Assembly: GCF_000411455.1 (NCBI RefSeq)
Contig: NZ_KE150457.1
Coordinates: 184,401-248,400 of the forward strand
DNA from: Microbacterium sp. oral taxon 186 str. F0373
GTDB taxonomy: Bacteria > Actinomycetota > Actinomycetes > Actinomycetales > Microbacteriaceae
DNA: 64,000 nucleotides
Reading direction: 5' to 3'
The translations under genes were made by a program, and so were the position numbers. This document shows positions 52,636-63,875 of this stretch, piece after piece; the first letter of the stretch is position 1, and each line of letters opens with the position of its first letter. The notes below the pieces were generated by a model. The model made no database searches, was not told the DNA's origin, and worked only from the letters and a program-made list of their open reading frames with translations.

Positions 52636-53261
52636 GAGCCCGCTCCGCCGCTGGGGACGATCGACAGGCTGGACCCGTCGGCGATCGCGGCGAGGGTGGC
52701 GGCGACGTCGGCGCGGTCGATCACGATCTCGACCGCGACGGCGGTCGCGCCCATCATCGACCGGTCGCGATCGACCGATGCGACCGTCGCGGAGCCGACC
52801 AGGATGCGGGGCGTGTCGTAGGCACCGCGCTCCCGCGGCGCCGCGGCCCAGACATCGACCGATGATCCCGTGCCGACGGTGGCGGGCACCTCGCTCGCGC
52901 TCGTGATGACGACGGTGGTGCTGCGCACGCCGGCCGCGTCGCCGAGCGCATCGTTCGGCACGAGCTCGCCGGCGCGCACGACACGGGTCGCGACGGCTCC
53001 CGGCCGAAGCGTCGTCGGCGACGCATAGGAATCGTGCATCGGGCCGAGCGCGACATCGACCACGCGCAGGTCGGCGGATTCGACGGTCTCCCCCGGGAGC
53101 AGCGTCGTGGCGGCGGCGAACACGGGCGCCGTCTGCCGCGCCGCGGCGACCACGAACCAGACGCCGGCCACCGAGACGACGATCAGCGCGATCCCGAGGA
53201 GGAATCGTAGGTCTGCCCAGAAAGCGCGAGGGCGCGGTCGGGTCGTGACGGAGTCGCTCAT
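52632..53261 (-). CDS. SAF-domain protein (CpaB-like)
   Basis: A 209-residue protein with one N-terminal membrane helix (about 19-40, FLLGIALIVVSVAGVWFVVA) and an outer SAF domain (about 48-115; LLPGETVESADLRVVDVALG, then GELVPNDALGD). This matches CpaB/RcpC, the periplasmic assembly protein of Tad/Flp pili, but the companion secretin, prepilin and ATPase genes are missing in this window. It is coupled to the MinD-like ATPase by ATGA. A surface or division-related role is possible. Its start lies 98 bases from the divergent HTH gene. Confidence 0.8.
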   Translation of the reverse strand: MSDSVTTRPRPRAFWADLRFLLGIALIVVSVAGVWFVVAAARQTAPVFAAATTLLPGETVESADLRVVDVALGPMHDSYASPTTLRPGAVATRVVRAGELVPNDALGDAAGVRSTTVVITSASEVPATVGTGSSVDVWAAAPRERGAYDTPRILVGSATVASVDRDRSMMGATAVAVEIVIDRADVAATLAAIADGSSLSIVPSGGAGS

Positions 53262-53359
53262 GTCGATATGGTGACGCAGCGTGCCGCCGGCGCGGGCTGG
53301 TTATCCACAGCGCGGCGTGGACCGGCGAGGCCTCGGCTGCCGGACCGCATAATGGCCTC

Positions 53360-53641
53360 ATGCCCGAATCGCCCGACGCCGGCGCGCGCCTGCTGACACC
53401 CGCCCAAGTGGCGGAGATGCTGCAGATCGCCGTCGACGAGGTGGTCGCTCTCGTCATCGACGGCCGACTCCGAGGGATGAAGGCGGGCTCGCCGGCGCGC
53501 TGGCGCATCGACGCCGGCAGCGTCGCCGTCTACCTCGACGATCAAGCGGAAGACGCGCGGCGGATGGCCCTGTGGCGTGAATCGAATGCGGCGAGTTTTC
53601 CCGAGCTGTGGGGTCGGGGCGCGGTGCGCAACCCGGACTGA
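53360..53641 (+). CDS. helix-turn-helix (excisionase/BldC-like) DNA-binding protein
   Basis: A 93-residue protein. LLTPAQVAEMLQIAVDEVVA then LVIDGRLRGMKAGSPARWRI is the MerR-like winged helix of excisionase/BldC-type proteins, with the wing tip GSPARWRID. A 30-residue C-terminal segment (LWRESNAASFPELWGRGAVR) is specific to this group. The ATG follows CATAAT by six bases (53348-53353), a strong leaderless promoter. Divergent from the SAF/MinD-like pair, which it may control. No integrase is nearby, so a phage origin is not indicated. Confidence 0.8.
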   Translation: MPESPDAGARLLTPAQVAEMLQIAVDEVVALVIDGRLRGMKAGSPARWRIDAGSVAVYLDDQAEDARRMALWRESNAASFPELWGRGAVRNPD

Positions 53642-53664
53642 TCGCCGCGGGCCCGTCGATACCG

Positions 53665-54267
53665 TCAGACGAGGTCGACGAGGGCATCCATCCGCATCGC
53701 GGCCACCGCCGCGAACGGGACGATCCGGAAGCCGCGCACCTGATCGGCGCGGCGCACCGCACCGATCTCGTGCAGTGCGAGGTCGAGATGATCAGCGCCG
53801 GCGCGGTCGATCGTGCCCGACAGTGCGCGCCCCGTCACGAGATGCACCGTCACCGGGATGCGCCGGCGGACGAGATCGCGCACGACGAAGCCCAGGGACA
53901 TGCGCTGCGCGAGTGCGCCGCCGGGATGAGCGCCGCGCACACTGCCGAGAAGCTGCTGCGTTCCCAGCGCCATCGTCGCCGCGGCGCCCAGGGGCACGAT
54001 CCAGACCGTGCCCGACGATCCGCCCTCGACGGTGACGGCGACCCAGTCCGATCCCACGCGCGTGACGGTCCCCGACAGCGTCGTGCCGTCCGTGAGCTCG
54101 AGGCCGATCGCGACATCGGCGGTCTCCGCGAGCACGACGAGCCGATCGCGGAGGGGGATGCGCGCCAGACGTAGGCGCTCCGCTTCGGTGTCCAGGGCGG
54201 CGCGCTCAGCCTCCCACTCGGAGTCGAGTTGGTCTTCCAGATCCTCGAAGAAGCGGTCCCAGCGCAC
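53665..54267 (-). CDS. hypothetical protein with two internal Sm-like repeats
   Basis: A 200-residue protein of no named function. The first 45 residues are an acidic helix (FFEDLEDQLDSEWEAERAAL). The rest is an internal duplication: residues 52-99 (LELTDGTTLSGTVTRVGSDW ... IVPLGAAATM) and 138-193 (VHLVTGRALSGTIDRAGADH ... IVPFAAVAAM) share the same layout. Each copy resembles the Sm/SH3-barrel pattern of a beta strand, DG/TG turn, L-x-G strand and a closing strand. The start is GTG, six bases after TAGGGT (54274-54279 on this strand). It lies in the conserved whiB1-secA block. RNA or nucleic acid binding is an inference only. Confidence 0.75.
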   Translation of the reverse strand: MRWDRFFEDLEDQLDSEWEAERAALDTEAERLRLARIPLRDRLVVLAETADVAIGLELTDGTTLSGTVTRVGSDWVAVTVEGGSSGTVWIVPLGAAATMALGTQQLLGSVRGAHPGGALAQRMSLGFVVRDLVRRRIPVTVHLVTGRALSGTIDRAGADHLDLALHEIGAVRRADQVRGFRIVPFAAVAAMRMDALVDLV

Positions 54268-54419
54268 GCGGTGACCCTAGGGGAAGGATGCCGCCGCCCG
54301 CCGATTCTGTCCACAGCAGCCTCTCCACAGGTTGGAGGATTCTCATCCACCCTGTGCGTGGGCTGTGCTGTACTCGTCAGACGCCCGACCGGGCGGAGGA
54401 CGACAGAGGAGGACGGAGC

Positions 54420-54878
54420 ATGGCCACCGCATCCCCCGACGCTGCCGGCACAACCCGACGGAGCGTTTCGACACCGCGCCGCGGCTCCGCCTTGGAGGTC
54501 GCCGAGTATTTCGCCCCCCAGCGCACCGGCACGGACGCGCTGCCCGCTCCGGAGCCGCTGCTGAAGAACCTGACCATCGGCGTCCTCGAAGCGCTCGCCG
54601 GCGTGCGCGAGGTCGATCAACTCGCACGCTGGTTCGGCGAGGACGCGTTCCGCGCTCTGATCACACGAGCCAATCTGTCGGCTCGCGCACGCAGCGCCCG
54701 AGGCGTCGCACCGGCCCGACCCGTGCACCACATCCTCTCGACTCGTCACTCCTCCCCCGCCGACGGCGTCATCGAAGGAGTGGTCATCGTGGCAGGACCG
54801 GCGCGCACCCGCGCCGTCGCCCTCCGCTTGGAGGGCTGGGACGGGCGCTGGCGCGCCACGTCCCTCGCGCTTCTCTGA
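54420..54878 (+). CDS. Rv3235-like family protein
   Basis: A 152-residue protein that I assign to the Rv3235 group on position near secA and on the core LTIGVLEALAGVREVDQLAR with WFGEDAFRALITRA. The last part alternates strands (VIEGVVIVAGPARTRAVALR then WDGRWRATSLALL), which suggests a small alpha+beta, cystatin-like fold. The first 40 residues are Ser/Arg-rich and probably disordered. GGAGG lies eight bases upstream of the ATG. Function unknown; conserved placement suggests a link to secretion or the cell envelope, which is speculative. Confidence 0.7.
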   Translation: MATASPDAAGTTRRSVSTPRRGSALEVAEYFAPQRTGTDALPAPEPLLKNLTIGVLEALAGVREVDQLARWFGEDAFRALITRANLSARARSARGVAPARPVHHILSTRHSSPADGVIEGVVIVAGPARTRAVALRLEGWDGRWRATSLALL

Positions 54879-54916
54879 CCACCCGCCGAAAGCGGGGTCG
54901 GCGCGGTCGCCGATCC

Positions 54917-56140
54917 CTACTGGCGGTACGAGGAGAGGAAGTTGCCGAGCCGTTCGATCGCCTCGGTGAGCACGCGCGCCTCCGGCAGCGTCACGATCCG
55001 GAAGTGATCCGGCGTCGGCCAGTTGAAGCCGGTTCCCTGCACCAGCAGCACGTGCTCTGCGACGAGGAAGTCGTAGACGAACTTGGCATCGTCGTGGATC
55101 TCATAGATCTCAGGATCGAGCCGGGGGAACGCGTAGAGAGCGCCGCGCGGCTTGTGGCACTGCACCCCCGGAATCGCGGTGAGCGCCTCGAATGCGGCAT
55201 CCCGCTGCTCATGGAGCCGTCCGGTGGGAGCGATCAGCGCGTCGATCGACTGCACGCCGGACAGCGCAGCCTGCACCGCATGCTGAGCGGGCACATTGGG
55301 ACACAGCCGCGTCGAGGCGAGCAGCTGAATCCCCTCGAGGAACCCGACGGCGTGCTTCTTCGGGCCGGTGATGACCATCCAGCCCGAGCGATACCCGGCC
55401 ACGCGATACGTCTTGGACAGGCCGTTGAAGGTCAGGCAGAGCAGATCCGGCGCGAGCGTGGCGAGCGGGATGTGCACGGCATCGTCGAACAGAATGCGGT
55501 CGTAGATCTCGTCGCTGAGCAGCAGCAGCGAGTGCTCCCGAGCGATCTCCACGATTCCCTCGAGCACCTCACGGGAGTACACCGCCCCGGTCGGGTTGTT
55601 CGGGTTGATGACGACGATCGCCTTGGTGGCCGGCGTCACCTTCGACCGAATGTCTTCGAGGTCGGGCTGCCAGCCGTTCTCGTTGTCGCAGCGGTAGTGC
55701 ACCGGGGTGCCCCCGGCCAAGCTCGTCATGGCCGTCCACAGCGGATAGTCCGGAGCGGGGATGAGAACCTCGTCGCCGCTGTCCAGCAGCGCCTGCATGG
55801 TCATGGTGATCAACTCGGAGACGCCGTTACCCAGGTAGACATCGTCCGGATCGAACGCGGGGAACCCGGGAACCTGCTCGTACCGCGACACGACAGCGCG
55901 CCGCGCCGACATGATGCCGCGGCTGTCGCTGTAGCCGTGTGCGTGCGGGACCGCCTCGATCATGTCGCGCACGATCTGGTACGGCGCCTCGAAGCCGAAG
56001 ACGGCGGGATTGCCGGTGTTGAGCTTGAGGATGCGGTGTCCGTCGGCCTCGAGCCGGTCAGCCTCGACGAGGGCGGCTCCACGGATCTCGTAGAGGACGT
56101 CCTTGAGTTTGGATGACTGATCGAGGATGCGGGGACTCAT
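54917..56140 (-). CDS. pyridoxal phosphate-dependent aminotransferase (class I/II, AlaA-like)
   Basis: A 407-residue fold-type I aminotransferase. LYEIRGAALVEADRLEADGH, then ILKLNTGNPAVFGFEAP, resembles the alanine-pyruvate aminotransferases AlaA/AspC of actinobacteria. VVINPNNPTGAVYS is the family nucleotide-like loop, SLLLLSDEIYDRILFDD carries the aspartate that pairs with the pyridine nitrogen, and FNGLSKTYRVAGYRSGWM contains the PLP lysine. The ATG follows TATCCT by six bases. The closest reaction is glutamate-pyruvate transamination, but family specificity is broad. Confidence 0.9.
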   Translation of the reverse strand: MSPRILDQSSKLKDVLYEIRGAALVEADRLEADGHRILKLNTGNPAVFGFEAPYQIVRDMIEAVPHAHGYSDSRGIMSARRAVVSRYEQVPGFPAFDPDDVYLGNGVSELITMTMQALLDSGDEVLIPAPDYPLWTAMTSLAGGTPVHYRCDNENGWQPDLEDIRSKVTPATKAIVVINPNNPTGAVYSREVLEGIVEIAREHSLLLLSDEIYDRILFDDAVHIPLATLAPDLLCLTFNGLSKTYRVAGYRSGWMVITGPKKHAVGFLEGIQLLASTRLCPNVPAQHAVQAALSGVQSIDALIAPTGRLHEQRDAAFEALTAIPGVQCHKPRGALYAFPRLDPEIYEIHDDAKFVYDFLVAEHVLLVQGTGFNWPTPDHFRIVTLPEARVLTEAIERLGNFLSSYRQ

Positions 56141-56200
56141 CGGATCAGGATATCGCCGCCCCGACGAGGCCAATCGCCGCCCGGTGGCCCGGGCGTCCGC

Positions 56201-58993
<2,793 letters not shown>

Positions 58994-59136
58994 GGAGCAT
59001 CTCCATCTATCGGGTGCGGGCGACGCGCGACGCCGCCTCGACCGCGCGCGAAGGCACGGCATACGGGGCCATGTTACCTGGCTGTGACTTTGCTTACCTG
59101 CGCGAGACCTCGAAAACACGCGCATAGGATCGTGAC

Positions 59137-60468
59137 ATGGCCGGATTCTGGGGCGCACGCAAGCAGGAACGCGAGCAGCGGGCAGCGGAGGATGCCGAAC
59201 TCGGCCGCCGGGCGGACGCGGCCCTCGTCGCGATCGATGAGCGGCTGCGCACCGCGGAGGATGAGCTCGTCTTCGCCGAGATCGAGTTGGGCATCGAGCC
59301 CACGCAGAGCCTCCGCGAGGCACTGAAGGCGGTTCGCAGCCACATGGGCGAGGCGTTCCAGCTGAATCAGCTCAACCACGACCACATCCCGGACACCCCC
59401 GAGGAGCTGCGCACGCGCAACGCGCGCATCATCCAGCTCTGCGAGTGGGCACAGGAGCTTCTCGACGATCGCCTTGAGGCCCTCGCCGAACCCGTCGAGC
59501 GGGCCCGCCGCGCTCCGGAGATCATCGCCGGCATCCGCGCCGACGTCGAACGGGGCACGCAGCGCCTCGAACGCGCCGAGGCGACTCTCGCGCGTGTGCA
59601 CGCCCGGTACGCGCCGGCCGCCGTGCGCCGCATCGAGAAGAACGCCGCCGAAGCGGCGCAGCTCTTCGCCTTCGCCACGCACGGTGCCGACGTCTCCACG
59701 GCACGACGCGAGAACGGGCAGCGCGAGCAGGCGAATCTCGCGCTGGAGACGGCGATGGAGGCGGTGCGACGGGCGACCACCCTGCTCGATGCCGTGGACG
59801 CCTTCGAAGTCGAGGCACTGCGCGCCGAGTCCACGCTCGATGCGATCGTCGAGGATTCCCGCGACGACCTCGTGACGGCGCGCGAGCTGCAGAGCATCCC
59901 CTCCGTCGGCGCCGCCATGGCGACGCTCGAGAAGGAGCTGGCCGCCCTCACCCCGGCGGGGGAGCTGCCCGACCCGTTCGGCGAACTCACGCGGCTGCGT
60001 GAGGCGAACGCCGCTCTGGATGCCGCGGTCGCCAAGGCTCGTACCCGTCTGGCCAACCCCGTGCCTCCGGAAGGCCACGTCCGCCACGCTGTCGATGACG
60101 CCGATCGCCAGCTCGGAGTGGCCCGCAGCGTCATCTCGGGCCACCGAGGATGGATCGGCGCCGACGCCCGCACCCGCCTCGCCGAAGCGGAACGGATCCG
60201 TCTGGACCTGGCGGCGCTGACCGCACAACCCATCGACGAGGACGACCGCGAGCAGGCCCTCGCCGATGCTCGCCGCTGCGGACAACTTGCGGCGGAGGCG
60301 CTGCAGCTCGCCCAGCGCGACATCGACTCCTCTCGCCCAAACGATGGCGGCTGGGGCGATGGGGGCGGCTGGGGAGGCGGCCGGCGCGGGGGAGGCGGAG
60401 GCGACATGGTCGGCGGCATCCTCGGTGGCCTGGTGATCGGCAGCATCCTGGACGGCATCTTCGACTGA
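59137..60468 (+). CDS. cytoplasmic coiled-coil protein, paralogue of the TPM protein's C-terminal part
   Basis: A 443-residue helical protein with no signal peptide and no TPM domain. Its body matches the region after the membrane helix of the protein at 8028-10058: [12 protein letters not shown] against [24 protein letters not shown] against [12 protein letters not shown], and the ending [13 protein letters not shown] against GGDMMGAILGGIV. A Gly/Trp/Arg-rich stretch (about 398-420, [17 protein letters not shown]) precedes that end. The ATG follows TAGGAT by six bases (59125-59130). Because the other copy is paired with PspA, this one may bind PspA or the same membrane partner from inside. 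Confidence 0.75.
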   Translation: MAGFWGARKQEREQRAAEDAELGRRADAALVAIDERLRTAEDELVFAEIELGIEPTQSLREALKAVRSHMGEAFQLNQLNHDHIPDTPEELRTRNARIIQLCEWAQELLDDRLEALAEPVERARRAPEIIAGIRADVERGTQRLERAEATLARVHARYAPAAVRRIEKNAAEAAQLFAFATHGADVSTARRENGQREQANLALETAMEAVRRATTLLDAVDAFEVEALRAESTLDAIVEDSRDDLVTARELQSIPSVGAAMATLEKELAALTPAGELPDPFGELTRLREANAALDAAVAKARTRLANPVPPEGHVRHAVDDADRQLGVARSVISGHRGWIGADARTRLAEAERIRLDLAALTAQPIDEDDREQALADARRCGQLAAEALQLAQRDIDSSRPNDGGWGDGGGWGGGRRGGGGGDMVGGILGGLVIGSILDGIFD

Positions 60469-60527
60469 GTTCGCCCCGCCCGGCGCACGTGCCGACCCGG
60501 ATCGGAGATACAGAATCGGATCGCAGA

Positions 60528-60568
60528 AACAGAATCGGATGCCGCGCGCGGCGGCATCCGATTCTGTT
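60528..60568. terminator. perfect 18-bp stem palindrome between convergent genes
   Basis: AACAGAATCGGATGCCGC (60528-60545) and its exact complement (60551-60568) form an 18-bp stem with a five-base GCGCG loop, between the converging ends of the coiled-coil gene and hpf. There is no U-tract, but the position suggests a bidirectional terminator. An extra copy of ACAGAATCGGAT lies at 60510-60521. Confidence 0.8.
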
Positions 60569-60602
60569 CACTCGCCCCGTTTCCGGGGGCCGGTCGGGTC
60601 GG

Positions 60603-61265
60603 TCAGGACGCGAGCTCCGCGGCCGGCGGAGCGCTGGTCGTGAGCGAGATCACGCCGTAGTCCCAGCCCTTGCGGCGGTAGACGACACTCGGGTGGTCGG
60701 TGCGGGCGTCGATGAAGAGGAAGAAGTCGTGTCCGACGAGCTCCATGCGGTCGACGGCTTCTTCGACCGTCATCCACTCGGCGTCGAAGTTCTTGGTGCG
60801 GATCACGACCGGGGTGTAGTCGTCCTCGCCCTCGTCGCCGACGGCGATCGGGATCTCGCCGGTCGCGACAGCACGCAGCGTCTCCACGGATGCCGGCTGC
60901 ACATCGATGCCGGACAGCGCACCGCTCCCCTTGTCGAGCTTGGCGCCACGCGGGTGGTTTCGGGCGTCCACGCGCTTGTCCTTGGCACGACGCAGCTGCT
61001 CGGCGAGCTTGTCGACCGCCATGTCGAGCGCCGTGAACTTGTCGCTGTCGGTGGCCTCCGCACGCACGAGTGGGCCCTTGCCCGTGACGGTCAGCTCGAC
61101 CGTCTCCTCTTCGCGGCTTCCATTGTGATACGCGCGGTGCGTGACCTTGACGTCGAGACGCTGCGCTCGGGGGGACAGCGTTCCGATGCGGACGGACTTC
61201 TCTTCGGTGACGGTGCGGAAACGATCCGAGATGCTCACACCCACGCCGACGATGCTGGTTTCCAT
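60603..61265 (-). CDS. hpf: ribosome hibernation promoting factor, long form
   Basis: A 220-residue long HPF. The N-terminal domain (about 1-105; VGVSISDRFRTVTEEKSVRI then TALDMAVDKLAEQLRRAKD) binds the decoding site of the 30S subunit. The C-terminal domain (about 155-215; VVIRTKNFDAEWMTVEEAVD, then HDFFLFIDARTDHPSVVYRR) dimerises two ribosomes into 100S particles. A near-perfect AAGGAGG lies before the ATG, stronger than any other site here, fitting a highly produced protein. The order secA-hpf-comF-lpqB matches mycobacteria (Rv3240c-Rv3244c). Confidence 0.95.
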   Translation of the reverse strand: METSIVGVGVSISDRFRTVTEEKSVRIGTLSPRAQRLDVKVTHRAYHNGSREEETVELTVTGKGPLVRAEATDSDKFTALDMAVDKLAEQLRRAKDKRVDARNHPRGAKLDKGSGALSGIDVQPASVETLRAVATGEIPIAVGDEGEDDYTPVVIRTKNFDAEWMTVEEAVDRMELVGHDFFLFIDARTDHPSVVYRRKGWDYGVISLTTSAPPAAELAS

Positions 61266-61415
61266 CCTGACCTCCTTGTTCCGGGTCCGGCCGGTCAAGG
61301 GCGGACCCTGAGTTCGCCTTGGTCTCTCCCACGCTATCGGGGTGCGGCGGTACTGTCACGCGCCAATCCCGGGAGTAACGGACCGATCCCCTGAGGATCC
61401 GCAATGGATCCGCGC

Positions 61416-62084
61416 TCACGGGGCGTGTCGCGCGGTCGCAGCGACCGTCGCGGCCCCGATCACGCGCGCACCGCCGGCCGTCAGGGCTCGCGCGGCCTCG
61501 CGCAACGTCGCGCCGGTGGTCAGCACGTCGTCGACGACGATGACGGACAGCCCCGCAACGCCGCGCGCCCGGAGGGTTCCCGCGACGTTCTGCGCGCGCG
61601 CCTCGCGGCCGAGACCACGCTGGTCGGCGACCGCGCCGCGCGAGCTCAGCGCCCGCAGCGGCTCCAGACCGCCCCGGCGCGCCAGCAGGGCGCTGGTCTC
61701 GTATCCTCGCCGGCGAAACGCACGTCGCGACGAGGGCACGGGCACGATCGCCACCTCGGCGCCGGCGCCTTCGACGCGCGCCACAGCAGCGGCCAGGGCA
61801 CCGCCGAGCGGTCGGGCCAGCCCCGTACGCCCGTCCTCTTTGAACGCGCGCAGGACGCGCGCCGGCACGCCGGAGAAATCCAGTGCGGAGCAGACGGCGA
61901 GCCCCGGCAGCAGCGAACGTACGCGCACCCGTGGCAGAAGGAGTTCACGACAGCGCGCGCACAGACCGACGTCCGGCTCGTCGCAGCCCGCGCACCACTC
62001 GGGCAGCACCAGCGAGAGCGCCCCGGCTGCAGCGTCGCCCACGCGGCGCCACACGGGTGCGCGGAGCCAGGCCGGATCGAGCAT
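61416..62084 (-). CDS. comF: ComF family phosphoribosyltransferase-like protein
   Basis: A 222-residue ComF-type protein: an N-terminal zinc finger (CAGCDEPDVGLCARC, four cysteines) and a C-terminal type I phosphoribosyltransferase domain with VIVVDDVLTTGATLREAARA. RRRGYETSALLARRGGLE lies between them. In Gram-positive bacteria ComF is needed for natural DNA uptake, but most actinobacterial copies are in species with no known competence, so a salvage or other role is possible. Start ATG 62084; a 96-base gap separates it from lpqB upstream. Confidence 0.9.
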   Translation of the reverse strand: MLDPAWLRAPVWRRVGDAAAGALSLVLPEWCAGCDEPDVGLCARCRELLLPRVRVRSLLPGLAVCSALDFSGVPARVLRAFKEDGRTGLARPLGGALAAAVARVEGAGAEVAIVPVPSSRRAFRRRGYETSALLARRGGLEPLRALSSRGAVADQRGLGREARAQNVAGTLRARGVAGLSVIVVDDVLTTGATLREAARALTAGGARVIGAATVAATARHAP

Positions 62085-62180
62085 GATGCCACCGTGTCGA
62101 ACGCACGTCACGCGCGGGGACCCCGATGCGCATCTGTGGACGAGTGCACTCGAAGCGCGGTGCGGGGAGGAGGATTCGCC

Positions 62181-63875
62181 TCAGCGTGGCATGCCCTGCT
62201 GCACCGCCAGTACTCGGACGCCCCCCATCAGCTGCTGCCAGTTGGCACCGCGCTGCGCGTAGAGCTCGCCGTCCGTGTCGATCACGCTCGCGTTCGAGGA
62301 CTGTCCGGAGAGCGTCGATGTGTCCCCGGGCGTACGGATCGGCGCGTCCGGGAAGCCGCCCACGTGCACCGCCTCGACGTACTGGTCCTGCCCGGCGCCG
62401 GCGAGCACGCCGAGGGTGCTCGCATCGAGCCAAGTGAGATCCGTTGCGGCATCCGACAGCGTCGCCAGCTTCTTCACGGGAGACACGAGCGCGGTGGGAG
62501 CCCCGGCGCGGTCGCGCTGGATACCCGCCCCCCATACGGCGTAGCGGTCACCGTCGCGCACGACGGCGACGAGTCTCGTCCCGTCGCGCGACACACGCTG
62601 CGCGATGACCGCGGAGGCGCCCGACCATCCTCCGGACATCGGAACGGCGGTGCCGCCCGGCGCGTACGCGATCACCGATCCGGGCGCGTCCGACGGCACC
62701 GACCAGACATATCCCGCAGGATCGATCGAAGGAGCGACGAGATCCGGACGCGTGTCGAGGCGGCGGGTGGCGCCGTCTGCGGGGACCTCGAGAACCGCGC
62801 CCGACACGTCGCGGACGGCCGCTGCGGTGCGATCGGCATTGACCTCGATGTCGGTCGCCGAGATCTGCATCAGCGCGTCGGAGAGCCCCGCGATCGGCGA
62901 GATGGTCGTGCCCGATACGAAACCGAAGGCGTCATCGGTGCGAACCAAGGGGTTGGCCGCCACCGCGGTGGAACGCACGTCCACACGCTGGGCCGTCAGC
63001 TGCTGGCCCCCGGGAAGCAGCATGTCCACGCTCGTGATCCCGGGGACGTCCAGGCTCGCCTCGAGCTGGGTCTGCATGCGGTTCAGCGCGGTCTGGTCGA
63101 GCGAGCGGGCGCCGTCCTGCAGGGTCACCTGCGCGACGTTGGACTGGCGCGGGACAGAGGTCAGCTCCAGTCGCGCACCGTCGGTGAACGCGCTCACGAC
63201 CGCGCCGCGCAGCCAGGGCGCGGGCGCACCGTCGACGAGGCCCTGAGCGATGTTGGTGGCGGCGTAGTACCGAGGGAACCACCGCACGTCGGGCACCAGG
63301 TAGGTCCACGTCGGATCGAAGTACATCAGCGAGTAGTTCCCGAACACGGCCAGGAACTGGGCTTTGTCGAGCACGATCCCGTCGGGCGCCTGGGTGATCC
63401 GCCACTGCCCGTCGTCCTGCTGAGCGAGCTTGAAGGTCAGGGGAATGGGGCCGTTGTCGGATGCCGGGCTCATCTCCCCCGTGGCATCCACCGTCGCCAC
63501 CGGCGAGACCGTCAGCACGATGTCGCCGGATGCGCTCTGCTGCAGGGTGCGCTGCCCGGACGCGTAGATCGTGACGCCGGCCTGCGGCTTCCAGGTGCCT
63601 TTGTAGCTGGGGGCGAGGAACTGCTGCGCCGTCTCCCAGTTGTTGGTGGGGCCGGTACCGGCCGCGATGAAGCCCTCGACGATCTGCTGGGGCGTGGCGT
63701 CCTTCACCGGCCCCTTCGGGATGAATGCGATGTCACCGGAGGTCCCGTCGTCCACGATCCGCACGCCCGGGTTGACCGGTCCGGAGGTCGGCAGCCCCGC
63801 GCACGCGGCGAGGGCCACCATGAGCGCCCCCGCGAGCACCGTGATGCTCGCCCGGCGCAGACGCCGAAGACTCAT
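62181..63875 (-). CDS. lpqB: LpqB family lipoprotein with beta-propeller
   Basis: A 564-residue lipoprotein. The signal peptide MSLRRLRRASITVLAGALMV ends with the lipobox LAAC. Residues about 30-270 form the GerMN domain region (SGPVNPG, then DVRWFPRYYAATNIAQGLVD) and about 290-560 the LpqB beta-propeller. LpqB binds the extracellular side of MtrB and modulates the MtrA-MtrB cell-division and envelope system. The ATG overlaps the stop of the preceding gene (ATGA), which by position is mtrB. SGQSSNASVIDTDGELYAQR is within the last blade. Confidence 0.93.
   Translation of the reverse strand: MSLRRLRRASITVLAGALMVALAACAGLPTSGPVNPGVRIVDDGTSGDIAFIPKGPVKDATPQQIVEGFIAAGTGPTNNWETAQQFLAPSYKGTWKPQAGVTIYASGQRTLQQSASGDIVLTVSPVATVDATGEMSPASDNGPIPLTFKLAQQDDGQWRITQAPDGIVLDKAQFLAVFGNYSLMYFDPTWTYLVPDVRWFPRYYAATNIAQGLVDGAPAPWLRGAVVSAFTDGARLELTSVPRQSNVAQVTLQDGARSLDQTALNRMQTQLEASLDVPGITSVDMLLPGGQQLTAQRVDVRSTAVAANPLVRTDDAFGFVSGTTISPIAGLSDALMQISATDIEVNADRTAAAVRDVSGAVLEVPADGATRRLDTRPDLVAPSIDPAGYVWSVPSDAPGSVIAYAPGGTAVPMSGGWSGASAVIAQRVSRDGTRLVAVVRDGDRYAVWGAGIQRDRAGAPTALVSPVKKLATLSDAATDLTWLDASTLGVLAGAGQDQYVEAVHVGGFPDAPIRTPGDTSTLSGQSSNASVIDTDGELYAQRGANWQQLMGGVRVLAVQQGMPR

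Noticed and set aside
51346..53261. Tad/Flp pilus locus
   Set aside because: Only CpaE-like and CpaB-like proteins are present. No prepilin, secretin, TadA or TadB/C is seen in this window.
53360..53641. Excisionase-like gene as a sign of an integrated element
   Set aside because: No integrase, att-like repeats or phage genes surround it, and it sits within a conserved gene block.
54880..54905. CCCGC-CGAAA-GCGGG hairpin between the Rv3235-like and aminotransferase genes
   Set aside because: The stem is only five to six base pairs with no U-tract. It is too weak to list as a terminator in GC-rich DNA.
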